Source of the DNA: Sitta carolinensis
Lineage: Eukaryota; Chordata; Aves; Passeriformes; Sittidae
Assembly: GCA_032173965.1 (NCBI GenBank)
Contig: JAVUNC010000006.1
Location: 17,892,028-17,956,027, forward strand
Reading direction: 5' to 3'
DNA length: 64,000 bases
Within the stretch, counting starts at the first letter, position 1; each line of letters starts with the position of its first letter. Below are positions 1 to 33,044 of the stretch, piece by piece. Below the pieces are notes generated by a model, which worked only from the letters and a program-made list of their open reading frames with translations, ran no database searches and was not told the origin of the DNA. The translations under genes and the position numbers were made by a program.

Positions 1-1371
1 TTTTCTCTCAGCAATTCCGTGTGTTCTTTAATAGTCATTTGGCTCCTAGATGCCTATTTGAAGGACTGGCTGCATAAACAAACTGTTTTTCAGTTGATTC
101 AATTGGTGCTTCTGAACCTAAACTGGACATCAATATTAGCTATTTTAGTCTTTAATTTTAGATTATGTTTGATTCTTTCGCAACCCTTGCACTCTGAGGC
201 TGATCTGGGATTGGTATTGCAGCCAAAGAGGATTTGGGGTTTTATTTAATCCTGTTTCTTTGCCTTGTAGCTAAAAGGCTTTCCCTTTGTTATCAATATT
301 ATACTTCAGTTAAGTCAATAAATATTCACCATGACTGCCTACTTCCTTTTGTAACTCCTGATTGGACAAAAGCCTCAAAGCATTTGAGGAGAGTTCAATA
401 AAATCAGTGGTTCAAGTAGTAAGCAGGGGAAAAGAACAAGAAATAGATCTATCCAGTCAGATCTCTTTTTCCTGTCTTTTTTTTTTTTTTTTCTCTTGTT
501 CTGTATCCTACCTGTCATCCTTTTTCATCACCTCATTCCCTGCCAGTTCCTTTTTTCTGGGCTTTTCTCACTTGGTCTCACCCTTATTTTCAAGAGTGTG
601 TTGCTTCTTTTTCTGAACTCCAGATGACATCTTGTTGCCACAGCAGTATCAGGCATAAAAAGTCACTTCTGCAACCAAATGCTGTTCCAATTATGGCAAA
701 GATTGTAGCAATACAACTCATTTACAGTGCACACACTTGTGAATTTGCCCCTAAATTTTTCAGTGCTAACATTTACACTGCCTGCTATTTTTCTATCACC
801 CTCAAAGTGCTAAAGCCTTCTGCTAACCCATCATATTTACCCTTGCAGTTACCACACTTTATAAATAAATGTCTATTATGATGTGTAGATACATATATTT
901 ATACAAGTACAAATACCAGTTTTTTAAACACCACCCCAAAAGAGCCAATCCATGTATATACAATGACATGTACAGACTACTTCCTCCAGTCCATTGCTAC
1001 TGTGTAGCACCTGTAGATCCATCTCTGGTTTTCCTGAGTGCTCCTCTACCCACCAACATCCAGTCTACCCCTAGCATATGAAAGCTGTCATCTGGCTGCT
1101 GCTACACCAGCACTCTGATTTCAACTTTCAATGCAAAATCATCTCACATGTTTAACAGCCTTTTCCATAACTTTCATCAGCACTGGTATGTGGAACTCAG
1201 TTTTACACACAGTGCAAAACAAATCCATGCTTTACTTCCTACCAGTTCTGGAGATGGGATATCCATGAGCGGCCAGAACCCCTGGGTCTCCGTGGCATGG
1301 CAGAAAACAGCAAGTGGGCTGCCAGGTACAAGACCACTAAAGGCACTTATGCAAGAGAGGACTGTCATCTG
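1..1371. other. Intergenic, no gene seen
   Basis: AT-rich, with a T run at about 477-492. Short open frames have no recognisable product. No sign of SCFD1, the gene expected upstream by human synteny. Confidence 0.6.
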
Positions 1372-2140
1372 AATCACAGAAACATAGAAAGGAATCATAG
1401 AATATAATCATTACGGATTAAAAGACCTCCAAGATCATTGAGTCCAACCTTTGACCCAACCATGTCAACTAAACCACAGCACTAAGTGCCATGGCCACTT
1501 TCATCGCTTCCAGGGATGGTAACTCCGCCACTTCCTTGGACAGCCTGTTCCAATGCCTGACCATCCTTTCAATGAAGAAATTCTTCATGTTGTCCAATCT
1601 GAACCTCCCAGACACAGCTTGAGGCCATTTCTTCTGGTCCTGTTGCCAGTTGCCTGGGAGAAGAGACTGATCCCCACCTGGCTACAGTCTCCCTTCAGGC
1701 AGCTGTAGAGAGGGATAAGGTCATCCCTGTGCCTCCTTTTCTCCAGGCTGAACACCTCCATTTCCCTCAGCTGCTCCTTATATAACTTGTGATTCACCCT
1801 CCTCTGGACACTCTCCAGCACCTCAATGTCTTTCTTGTAAAGAAGGGCCCAGAACTGGGCAGAGGATTTGAGGTGTGGCCTCACCAGTGAGTGCAGCAGG
1901 ACAATCCCTGCCCTGGTCCTGCTGGCCACACTGCTGCTGATACAGCCCAGGACGCCATTGGCATTCCTGGCCACCTGGATCATGTCCAGCTGCTCTTGAC
2001 CAGCACATCCAGGCTCTTCTCCACCTGGCATCTTTCCAGCCACCCTGGAGCTGCCTGGGGTTGCTCTGACCCAAGGGCAGGATTCAGCCCTTGGCCTTGT
2101 TCAACCTCATACTATTCGTACTGTACATCTCTGCCAGATA
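1372..2140 (-). mobile_element. CR1 LINE fragment (3' end)
   Basis: The left end shows the inverted CR1 3' tail (repeated ATCATAGAAT-like octamers), then a degraded second ORF. The minus strand reads recognisable CR1 reverse-transcriptase C-terminal text such as SVASRTRAGIVLLHSLVRPH and YSCLKGDCSQVG. The frame is broken and the 5' part is missing, so it is a dead, 5'-truncated copy in intergenic DNA. Confidence 0.9.
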
Positions 2141-5099
2141 TCTGTCACGCCAGGGAGGGGTCCCCAATTAAAAGGAATGTAGGCTCCATTTGTTCCCTTC
2201 CCTTTTCAATGAAGCACATCTGCATGAAATTACTCCTTTGCCTGTTGTAGTACCTGCAGAGAAAGGCAAAGGAAACCAAATTCTAAATTATCAGATGAGC
2301 TTGTAGTCCAAAATTAGGGCATAATGAATATTTCCCAGAGAGTAATAGCTAACATTCCCATTACAGTTTCTACTTGTCAACAGCATGTATGTGCATCCCA
2401 TTTAACATGGCTTGACATCATTAGGGTGTCGTCTTGTATTTGAAGTATGTGACAAGATTTATACTATGAAATACACTCTATAAATTCTATTTTCTTCCAA
2501 ATTTTATTCAAAAACCTGAGGAAGTGTATCTTACTAGTGTGTTTCCCAATACGAAAATTAACTTATTTAATTCAGTACTACATATTGTCCCCATGAAATT
2601 ACGCAGTTTGGATTTTGAATTTTTACTGACAGTTGAAACACAAAGTTAAAAACTAAAAACTTAAATGTCATTAAACTTGTGGAGATTTTCAAATAAACTA
2701 ATAGATTTGCATTATAAAAATGTATGGAGTATGAATCTAATAATTGTTCACAATGAAAAGAAAGCATTATCTCCAAAAACAAAGGACAGAAAGGGGAAAC
2801 TCAGGAAGGGAGGGACAGCTGCAGCACAATATATTTTTTGTAGCTAGGGTTATGAAGTGAGGTGGTTTGTTTGGGTTTTTTTGCATTTGGTCTTTTTTCC
2901 CCTGGAAGCAAAGAAAAAACCCAAACCAGTTAGATGTGGCTTTGCATATGCCAGATGTGACAATGAGTTCAAATCCTTTTCTGGGGAAAGAATTGCTTCA
3001 TGCAGTGTTTGACTTTGAAAGAGCAAAGGTTCATTGTCTCTAAATTTTGCTGGATACCAATAAATGCTGGCATTAGTGTGACATTTCCCTTTGAAAGTTA
3101 GAGTACAGAATTAATCCTAATAAACAGTGCAAGTCTGCAACCCTCACTAAGGCAGAACAGTGCTCACTGTCACAGATCTCAGAATGACTCGTGAACATGA
3201 CTGTGGGCTGCAGCCCCTGGGTCTTGTACCAACCACGCTGTCATCTGCTACCTAGAAGAAGGAATTGCTTTTTTCTTATATTTGGATTATCTTTCAAGCA
3301 CCTAATGCATTATTAAAATCTTCTGGTGAAGTACAGCATGCGTTGTGGTAACTTGCACATATTTTATCAGTTCAGCTAACATTTGTGTGTAGCATTAGCT
3401 AAATGATTAGACACGTATTACAAAGTCATCATAAATTACATATTATTACATTATATTACAAAACATCATAAATTTAGATATTTATTTCTTCCATTCTATC
3501 AACTGCTTCTCTTACAAAACCTGCTTTAAAAATTAATATGTTTCTCTACAATGTGGCATAATAGGCTATTTTTGCATCTCTCGGATTGGATACTTGTAAA
3601 ACACCATTTTCTCTCTTGCCCTATGGTAAATTACAATCTACAAATAAAACTGTCTAAATATATTTGTAATTATTTTTTTCTCAGGCACATGAAAGAAATG
3701 TCCATGTGTGATCTATTTGTTGGTGGTCCTCTTCAAATTGTTTTTCCCAGATTTTTCATACACATGCCTTTCATAGATGCATTTATATTGGCCTTAAGTC
3801 CTGCACATGTATCAGCCAACTTGTATTTGGTCTACGTTGGCCTTATCCCAGGTATTGTGGGCCTTAGTGAGGCACAGAAATGTTTATAAAACTGAAGAAT
3901 GGACCTCCTACTAGTGTTCTTTTAAGAAATTGTCCATATTTGGATCAGAAACATTTTAAGTGTATTTAAGCATTCCTTTAGCATAGTTTCATGGAAAACA
4001 TTCTTAATTTTGATGTAACCAGTTAATGTTAATTAAATGGCTGCAGTAAAAGCAAATTAAAAAATTGAGAGTTTCAACTTCCCCTGTAAATGTTAAAAAC
4101 ATGCACACTACCAAAAAATAAAAACAATCTTTCCCAGCAAGGAGTACTTGCAATAAATCAGCTTCTGCGTGTTGCAGCAGCCCTTTTTTTGACACTGTGT
4201 GACATAAACAAAAAGTCTGAACATGAAGTACCATTCTTGGAAGGAATTTGACAAAGCTGTAATGTGGTCACCTCATTAGAGAGAGATCAAATGCTGCTAA
4301 TAAAAGCAGATATCTTGGAGAGACATGGGGGGAAATAAAAATGAGACTGTCACATCTGCCTCTGGCAAGGAAGGACCAAAAAGTACTTGGCTTTGTGGAA
4401 CTTGAGTTCCACAAGGGTTAACTGTGCATTAACCTATTTATACTGCCCATCAATTATCAAGTGATATATGCAAATATTTCTTACAGTACTTGTTTCACAC
4501 ACACAAGCAAATGTATAAAACTGAATAAAACCCCAGAAGAACTGTACTTTTTATGAATAGAGAATTATTCAGAAAAGAGAACCACAGACAGATATTCTAG
4601 AAAGTAAGATTAAATACGGCAAAAAAATCTGATAATTTTGTCTTTAACTAATAATAATATTAGAATATTCTAATATATCAAAATGAGATGTTTAATTTCA
4701 GTAAAGCAGGTTTTCAATGCTTTAAAAATAAAATTGCTCACATTTTCAATTAAATTTCCATTATTTTTAATTGAAACTCAAATGTAAAATAAACCACTAA
4801 AAATTAGCTTGTGATCAAATTGAAATAAAATGCTTCAGGTTTTTGTTTCAGATATAAATTTTAATATCTATTCTTTTCTCTTCTAACAATAATCAAATTA
4901 TGTCACAATTGCTATTACAAAAAAGAAATTACTTACATCACAGTAGCAAAAGTCATGCTATATACAAACAAATGTGCAATTCAGAAATAGTGAATAGTGA
5001 TGATACTTGAGGTAACAAATTAGGAACTTCAAATCCTTTGCCACACTCCCATTTTCAGAATTAACCAATCCGCCTGCCAAGCTGGACGATACAAGAACG

Positions 5100-5218
5100 T
5101 ACTTCCTCTCTTTTGATATCATGATCTGAGTAAGATTTTAAGAGCCAACTCAGACAACAGTGTCAAAAGAAAGGAAATAAATACCAGTAAAACCAGAAGG
5201 AATTAAAACAAAAATCTG
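5100..5218 (+). repeat. Diverged direct repeat, copy 1
   Basis: Shares a colinear pattern with 5699-5826: TTCCTCTC, then TCATGATCTGA, TTTTAAGA, CAGTGT, AAAAGA and GAAGGAATTAA in the same order and spacing. It does not resemble a CR1 or LTR and has no open frame. Confidence 0.75.
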
Positions 5219-5698
5219 AGAACAAAGCACATAAGTTTATGGCCTTTAAATCCTTTACAGGGTGAGAGTCTCAGAGACATCAAAGTGAACATTTTCATCC
5301 TAAACAACAGTTCCAGCAATTCTACCATAACTCATGTTACTCAATATTTTTCCAAGCAGTTCTGAACTTAGGGGTTCAGAGAGACCCTAGTCATACAAAG
5401 GTATGTTAGCTTTATGTGAATAAAATATTTTGAATTTCTATTGCAAAAGCTTACAGCAATACCTGTTTTTAAAAATACTCTCTATGGGAAAAAATAATGG
5501 AATGGCCATTAATTTCTTTACTGCTTCTTTATTTCAAAATATTTTATATCTCTTTCAAACTGGCAATAGCTGATAGGGAAAAAAAAAAGTTTTTGCACCA
5601 AAGTGAAAATCTGTGTTCATCATTCAGCATGACTTTTTAAAATAAAAAGAAGCATTGTTTTTTCTATCTTTTAATCTCTGCTGTTTTGGAGGGGAAAA

Positions 5699-5826
5699 TA
5701 TTTCCTCTCTTTGATTTCATGATCTGAATAAGTTTTTAAGACCCATTTAACAAGACAGAACACAGTGTTAAAAGACAGAAATAAAATTCAATAAAACCCG
5801 AAGGAATTAATCCAGAAATTTCTGGT
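5699..5826 (+). repeat. Diverged direct repeat, copy 2
   Basis: Second copy of the segment at 5100-5218, about 600 bp downstream in the same orientation, differing by scattered substitutions and a few small indels. Probably an old local duplication or two copies of an unclassified interspersed repeat. Confidence 0.75.
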
Positions 5827-8800
5827 AGCTCAAATCTACTATTCACTTGAATAAGTTTTAAAGAAATTAATTATTCACTCCAACACTGTGCTGAATACTC
5901 TTTGTACAATGAATCATCTCTCTGAATTGACTGGAACTGGCAAAGCTAAAGGCCAATATACTGTTTGCTTTCTCCTCTCAGATTGTGTTCTTTCAAAAGG
6001 AACCAGGCTTGTCTCTTCCCATATCAGTGCACACACTGGAATGGCTCAAAGAACAGCCTCACAAAAGGCCAAACATACAGGCTCATACAGCTTAATATAT
6101 AAAAGGCCTTCAGTACATCCTTAGAGGACCTTAAAACCATGTACCCTCAGTATGAGGCACTCCTCTGAAAGGCAGGGTTCCAGCACCAAAGGTGTTTCAC
6201 CCCCAGGCAGTCTGTGGCTGTGGTACTCAGCCATCCAGACCAGGACCACTTCCCTTCAAGGAAACCATCCCTCTGCACATCCCTGTGGAGGTGGCATTTT
6301 TGGTCTCTTATCCATGGCTGCCCTCCAGTTATATGCCCAAGTAGAGATGAGTGATGAACCTGGCTAAGGATGGGTTTCAGAATAATTCTAGTTTTAAGCC
6401 ATCATTTTTGTTGCAAAGGAAATGCACAGGGCAAAGTCTTCTTTTTGTCTGATTCAGGAAGAGTTAAACAATCTTACCAAGCATTCCCTCACCCTTGCAC
6501 AAAACCAGCCACCAGACAAACCTTGGCCACCATTCTCTGATGCCACAAACTCTACACAGCTCTTTACTTTTGCAGGAAGAAGAAAGGCTGACACTTGCCA
6601 TTGCCTTCAATGAAAGAAAAATGCAAGCAATTTACTTTCAGCTCTGTAACTTGCCACCCTCTCCATACCTTGGATGAAGTTACTGGAGAAGTTGTGCTTC
6701 TAGTAGTGCATAACTTGAAGTTAGAGGTAAATTAGTGTTGTGGTAAATAATTTGCATTTTAAGAATATGTATTCAAATAACTACTGAAGGGGAAAAAAAG
6801 AACAATGAGGGACTAATAGAGAGAAAAATACTTACAGCTCCACCTGTTGCTGGAGATGGGTAGTAATTCAGCTGTAAAAAAGTCAAAAGTCACTTGGTAG
6901 ACTGGTATGAGTTCTAGCTATAGGAACCGAATTCTGGAGAATAAATCGAGCTCAAGTGTAAAAAACAGCGATTTAACAACAAGTGTCAGATTTGGTTTTA
7001 AATTATCAAAATAGATACTATAAAAATATTTTACAGCCCCCATAAATGCTTACAATACATGCCAAAGTGAAATCCGAACTGAAATTTCATCCCTATAAGT
7101 GACAGATGATAGTGCCCTTGTTTTTAAAAAAGACATTTCATCTCTAGAGACTACAAACTGCCCTGGATCAACAATTATTCTTCTACAAGTCTGTATTTCA
7201 TTAAACATGACAGAAGCACAGTGATTTCTGAAATTTCTGAGTGTTATCAGAATTTCAGTATTAAATAAAGATATAATGGTACCTAACTAGATATCATAAA
7301 TCTGTTTACTTTGCTGTCATTAGAATTCTGCAAGAAAGATTTTAAACATAAGATTATAGTAATACAGAGATACAGGTATTATAATATCTGTTCTTTCTAG
7401 AAACTGAAAAGTGTCTCTTTTCAACCATCTGTGTAGATGATTAAATCATAGTCAGCAAAACCATGGGTTTTCTCATTCAATTAGTGCAATATAGCTAGGT
7501 TTCATTTCCATTAGTTTATTATATTCAAAAATCCAGTGAAATAAAAGAGTTACGAATGGGTTTTTTCATTATTCTGATTTTGGGCAATCCACCAGTGACA
7601 TATTTCTGCTTGTCTAAATGGGCAAGTACTGGTTAGTTTTGGCAATATGTACTTTTCTGGTCTAGTAATAGATTACAGAGGGTCTTTGTATGTCATGCAC
7701 ATTTACAAATATTTCTCAATTATCTCCTTTTCCTGGATGTTTTACATCAATCAAGAGAAAAGGTACCAATTCAAATTCCAACCCCAAGATACTGCTTGTC
7801 CCATTCTACTCCAAATACGAGGGGCTAAAGTGAGTAAACTGAATTCACTGTATCTTCACTTTATAAAGTTAGCAAGAAAATGTCTTTTTCATTTATGAAA
7901 ACTTTCAAATATTGTGTGCAAATGTAAGTGCACATGAAGGAAAGACAAAGAATTGGTGTTTTTAAGAATGGCCACAGTGTTTGTGTGTGGTGCCCTGGAT
8001 TACCCTCAAGATGTGCAAATGACCATTACTGAAGGAAGTGGAAGGAACAGCATGTTCACCAACTACAGAGCCAGGAATAACAGAAGCCACACATTCAACA
8101 ACAGCCATATGACTGCAGGCAGGCTCTGATCAGGCACTTCCACTCAGGGTTAACATAACGTTTGTATGAAACAGGAAAATGCACCTGGCTGACAGAAGGA
8201 TACCTGTTTGTCTAAGAAATGTGTGCCCCTAAAACAGGAAGCAGTACCTGCAGCCTCTTGACTGAACAGATGGATGAACCCCCAGAATACAGGTGCTGGC
8301 TACAGAAACAGGATTTGAAGTTCTGTTTGCAGAAAGCACACACCTTTCTCTGTGCTTCACCACAGATAGCAGCATTCCAGGTTCTCAGTGTACAAAAGAG
8401 ATTTTCTGACTGACAGCTTCCTCCTGCACACAACAGCATTGCTGCACCAAGTGAAACAGAAGAGTGAATGGGCAGCAAATGGAAGCAGGGACCCATCCTT
8501 GTCTTAATTTATTATTTAAGAGTCCTCAATGTTTTAACACAAGAAAGTTTTAAAAATGTAATAAAAGTATACCTCCAGGCTAACAAAGGTCTTCATAGTA
8601 TCCCAAATTAAGCATCCAAGGATTAATCCAGAGCTATTAACTACTTCTGGAATAATCGTTACAATTTTACATGTGTTCTTAAAATTCATATGTGAAGTAA
8701 ATTTAATCTGTTTGCCCTTACCTACATTTTTTTGTCCCCAGGCCTCTTTTTTTCCTCATGTCAGTGAAACGTGTAAGATAGTTGTTTGAATTAATACAGT

Positions 8801-9055
8801 AATAGAACCCACAGTAACAAACACAGTTAAAATTTTATCTTGAAAAAGAAAATCTCCTCGGGCGTCATAGTAAGGACCAACCTTCAGGTTACTCTGCAGT
8901 AACAGGACAGGACAGAGGTGCCATCAGTACTGATCATGGGTGAGAAATGGGCAGTCTTCTCATTTTTCATGGGGAAAAACCCTGGTAGGAGAGGAGACAG
9001 ACTCACATGTAATCCTTCCTCACAGAGCTCTGCAGTTACTGTATAAAATAAATTG

Positions 9056-9640
9056 CTAATTTAAAAGGTATAAACTGCAGGTAGATGAGGGTTTGCTGCC
9101 CATCAGGAAGTTTTTGCTAGCAGTCATGTTTGAACTCTTGAAAGGGGAAGCCTGCATGAAGCCACCTGTCTTCCTCAGTGCCCAAGCTGCTAGGCTGGTG
9201 CATTGGAGGGTGGTTCCACACTGCTTCTGGCTGTAGGAAAGAGCCCACTCTGGAAAAGCCCTCGTGGAGAGTACTCCAGGCTGTGCAAAGCCAGGCCAGG
9301 TGCCTGCTGTCCCTGTAGCCCCTGCTGAGGTGTCCTCAGGAGCCCTGGCCCTCTGTGGTGCTCTGGTCCCTGTCCGTGCGTGTGGGCACTCTGCCTCCAA
9401 AGGAAGAAGGCAACATTGATTGCAGGCTGGAGAAGCCCCTGTGCTGGGAGCCCAGCAGGTGCTGGGGGACCAAGGGCTGCCAAGGAGCATTTCAGCAGTG
9501 GGACAGGAACAGTCCCACTGCTGAACTCCAACACTCCAGCCTGCACCCTGGTGCTGCTTAATACTATATATCTGCATGTATGCATTATATTTACATAAAC
9601 CAGTGCTTCCCCTGCCACCCAGCACAGGGGGTATCAAAAA
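9056..9640. other. GC-richer intergenic patch with overlapping open frames
   Basis: Frames of 209 and 142 codons on the minus strand and two of about 70 on the plus strand overlap here, as expected for stop-poor GC-rich text. The products are unrecognised and no splice or promoter context supports them. Contains the perfect hairpin at 9491-9525. Confidence 0.4.
9491..9525. repeat. Perfect 14-bp inverted repeat (hairpin)
   Basis: TTCAGCAGTGGGAC at 9491-9504 and its exact reverse complement at 9512-9525 are separated by seven bases (AGGAACA). It would fold into a stable stem-loop on either strand. It lies in a locally GC-rich intergenic patch. Confidence 0.9.
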
Positions 9641-10639
9641 ATCCTGTGTTACAGTCTTTGATTTAGGTGCTGATTCCACAACCATTTGCTTCCTTCCTCT
9701 GTCTCAAATGTTTTTATTTATTCCATATGTTTTTCCTAAGTGGATATGATTCCATTTGTTTTACTAGCAAGACAGTAATTTGGGGACAAAACAAAACAAA
9801 TGCTTCATAAAGGAGCCTAACTAAGGTGATGGTGTGAATTAACAAATTGAGCCCCATGATGCTGTGTCCACAAGCAATGTAATTGTCTCTAAGGCATCAG
9901 CCTTGCTACAGATGACTGCCCAGCACCACGCACATGTGTGTGCTCCATCAGCCTGGCACCACTTTGCCTGTCTCATACCAGCATTCCTGGCAACTCCTTA
10001 ATGCCTTTCCCAAGGCAGCATGGTTTCAAACGAAAAAATTCAGGCACAGCTCAGAATCTCTTGAACATAAAATTGAAGGTGACGTGCACAAGTCAATGCC
10101 AGTGAGTTTGGAGAATGATTTAAGTAGCCTTTGTGAGGAAGGTGTAAAGGAAAGCATTCTAGAACTGAAAGGAATGCAGGGACAAGCCAGAAACACAAAC
10201 CTCCAGAAAACGAAGGGAATCAGAGGAAAGAAAATGCAGAAAGGAGGTAATGGAGGACTGCAAGGAGGATGGGTGTGTGTATTTTCCCAGCGAGTGAACT
10301 GCAAGGCACAGGAAGGGTTCTTCTTCCCAAATGGAATATAGGGCTTAAAATTTAATTAGTGTTTTCTTCTGTCCTTTTTGATCTTTACACAAAGCCTTTC
10401 TTCACACAAAAGACAGAGAGGTTTCTGTGGGGCTGTGTGGCAGGGCAGCCAGTCTCCCTCGGTTCAGCATTTCCCGTATTTCCCGACATAAATGGGATGC
10501 CTCTCCCTGTTCTTCCTGCCTGTCCCTCGACCTCCGGAGGAAGGTATTCCCGGGACATTTCACTGCGACAAACACCCCAGCCCGTGTGACAGAAGTTTCT
10601 GCGGAGCAATTTGCTCTCGCCATCAGGGAAGTTGAAACA

Positions 10640-11240
10640 TTAGCCCAGGACTAGCCAACACCATCTCCCCCGCCCCGGCCGGGCTTGAACTCCGCTTTGG
10701 TGCCTCCTCCGTACGGCCGGCTGGAGCGGGGCTGGCGGGCGGGCACCGGGCAGGGAGCGGGGATCGCCCCGCTGGCAGGAGGGCAGGCGGGCAGGCAGGG
10801 AGACAGACAGGCAGGCAGGGAGGCAGGCAGGAGGGCAGGCAGGCGGGCAGACAGGCAGGCAGGGAGGCAGGAAGGCAGGCCGGCAGTCAGGGAGGCAGGC
10901 AGGGAGGCAGGCTGGCAGGCAGGCTGGCAGCACGCCGCGCCGCCCGCCCCACGGCTGCCTTCGCCCGCTGCGTGCCCTTTGGCTGCACAGGTCTTTTCTT
11001 TGAAGCAAAAATTGAGCAAATGTCCCTTCTCTCGTAAATACCTCAGCTCTAAGGATATGGGACCGAGGGTTGCCACAAAAATTGTGCCGAGTAGCCTGCA
11101 CCTGCGGGAGACCCAGCAAGGGAGGAGAGCTAAGGGACACACCTTTTGGCGGCCTTTGTCACGGAGGCGAAATGTGACCGACCTGCTCGAGGGCACCTCG
11201 CTGTGGAGGGAGCCTGCTGACGAGCAGGAATTTCTTGACA
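10640..11240. other. GC-rich block upstream of COCH
   Basis: C+G- and CpG-enriched stretch around the minisatellite, separate from the COCH promoter island by about 1 kb of ordinary sequence. No coding exon recognised. Could be a distal promoter or enhancer; this is inference only. Confidence 0.45.
10773..10930. repeat. GGCAGGCA-type minisatellite
   Basis: 158 bp built of imperfect 4-bp units (GGCA with GGGA, GACA and GGCG variants). The array lies in a GC-rich block about 2 kb before the COCH start codon. Open frames through it (proline-cysteine-leucine-alanine repeats on one strand) are artefacts of the repeat. Confidence 0.9.
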
Positions 11241-11639
11241 AGATCTCGGGATCCTGAGAAGCTGAGAGAAACGCCAGCAAAAGTTCCTGACATCTGCATC
11301 TTCCGCCTTGCATAATTTTGCATTTTAGATGCTCCCGTAGGAGAAGACCCTGTCAAGAGGAAAGCATCACCACCTTTATCCTGTGTGGGAAGCACAAAAA
11401 TGTGTTCCTAGGACGATCAAAGCTGTGGGGGAAAGGGGTATCGTGTTGTCACCAGTTCTGTGCTTTGCTTGAATTAAACTCCGGAAAAGCAATAAATTAC
11501 GAATAACTTACTCGGTCATAATTCCTATTTTGCTTTTACGGGCCACATATCGATCGATAACGGATCGCAGAGTTCTCAAATATATTTCTTTGCAATCATA
11601 TGAAGAGATACTTCACAAAGGGCATTTTTATGCTACACT

Positions 11640-11665
11640 AAAAAAAAAAAAAAAAAAAAAAAAAA
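11640..11665 (+). repeat. Poly(A) tract of 26
   Basis: Uninterrupted A run in otherwise GC-balanced sequence. No SINE or processed pseudogene is recognisable immediately upstream, so its origin is unclear. Confidence 0.9.
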
Positions 11666-11999
11666 GCCGGTCGCTCTCAAGGCTGGCCGCAACCCCCGCC
11701 CGCACTTAGTATTCTGCCCCGGCAAAACCTAATCCCTATGAAGTCTGAAAGCTTATTTACATTTAAAAGTTGATTTCGGGAACAGCTGTCCCAGCAGAAG
11801 TCAAACGGTATAGGCTGACGGCCGGCACAAAATGTGATTTTAAGGCATTCGTTAAAACACGAGTTTCTGCCCCTGCCCACGATTCCCAAGTGACCTGCCC
11901 AGTGCGCATCAGCGCCCGCCGGTACTTCACAGCACACGTGCGTGTGTGCATTCACTTGCGGCAACGCATCGGGCTGTAAAGTGCGGGGTTTCGTTTGAT

Positions 12000-12063
12000 T
12001 AGTTTGGTTTGCTTTCCGGTTGGTTGGTTGGGTTTTAGGGGGGGGTGGTTGTTTTGGGTTTGC
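12000..12063 (+). repeat. G/T-rich tract upstream of the COCH island
   Basis: Text of only G and T with few exceptions, containing GGTT units, a run of eight G at 12038-12045 and flanking GGG runs. It lies about 200 bp before the CpG island. Confidence 0.6.
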
Positions 12064-12829
12064 TGCTTTATTTTTCCTTTAATTAATTTAAGCAAAGTTT
12101 TACTTAAATGAAAGGCAGGCACCTGCGGTATTTGCGCTAACGTTTTCGACCAAGCAGAAACGATACCCGAAATGCCGGTTCGGGTATTTCCAGCTCTTCG
12201 AATGATTCAGTCAGGCTTAAATCCCCCCTTCTCCCCGCTGCAGCGCCCAACGCGGGGCGTGCGGGCCCGGGGCGAGCTCGGCTGCCCCTCGCACCCTGGC
12301 AGTGCTCACGACAGCGCCGTCCCTTCGCTCAGCTTCGAGCGAGGGGCAGAGGCTGCGGCGAAGCCGCTGGCACCTCGCTTGTATTTCCCAAGACATCTGG
12401 AGCAAAGACACCTGACTTGAGGTGTGGAGAGCCGTGGGTGGAGGGGATACCGAGGGGCGCGCGGGCAGGGGCGGGAAGGCAAACGGCAAAGGCGCTTCGC
12501 CAGGCACGGGATCGTCTTCACGCCGCCACTGCCCGTCCGGAGCGGGCGAGTCACCGGGCTGGGAGGCGCATTGCTGCGCCCGGCGGCTCCGGGAAGCGCC
12601 GGGCCGCCGCCGGGAAGAAGCCGGCGGGGGGCGCGGCGGGGGAGGGAGGGCAGCACCTGCCGGGCGCAGCGGCGGAGCTGCCCAGCCCCGTGCCCTCCTT
12701 CCCTCCCGCCCGCCCGCCGGAGGTTTAAAGCGGGAGCGCCGGCCGCCGCGGGCTGTGCGGCTCGGCGGCGGTGCGGTGACCCGGCGGCACGCCGCTCTCC
12801 TGGGCTCGGCTCTGGGCTGCCCCGCCGCC

Positions 12830-33044
<20,215 letters not shown>

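Larger units (their letters stand above)
2141..9050. other. Intergenic, only the duplicated segment seen
   Basis: Apart from the two repeats at 5.1 and 5.7 kb nothing was recognised on either strand. Short frames between 5.9 and 6.7 kb look random. Confidence 0.55.

Noticed and set aside
1585..2074. Protein-coding gene on the minus strand
   Set aside because: It is the decayed end of CR1 ORF2, not a host gene.
9056..9685. 209-codon minus-strand gene
   Set aside because: No recognisable domain, overlapping open frames on both strands and GC-rich composition suggest chance.
10640..11313. Frames of 166 to 220 codons through the GGCA array
   Set aside because: Translation is dominated by repeat-derived Pro-Ala-Cys-Leu units; no homology.
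12025..12060. Interstitial telomere sequence
   Set aside because: GGTT and GGTTTTAGGGG text is G/T-rich but lacks repeated TTAGGG units.
1..12200. Exons of SCFD1, the expected upstream neighbour
   Set aside because: No recognisable C-terminal SCFD1 sequence on either strand.
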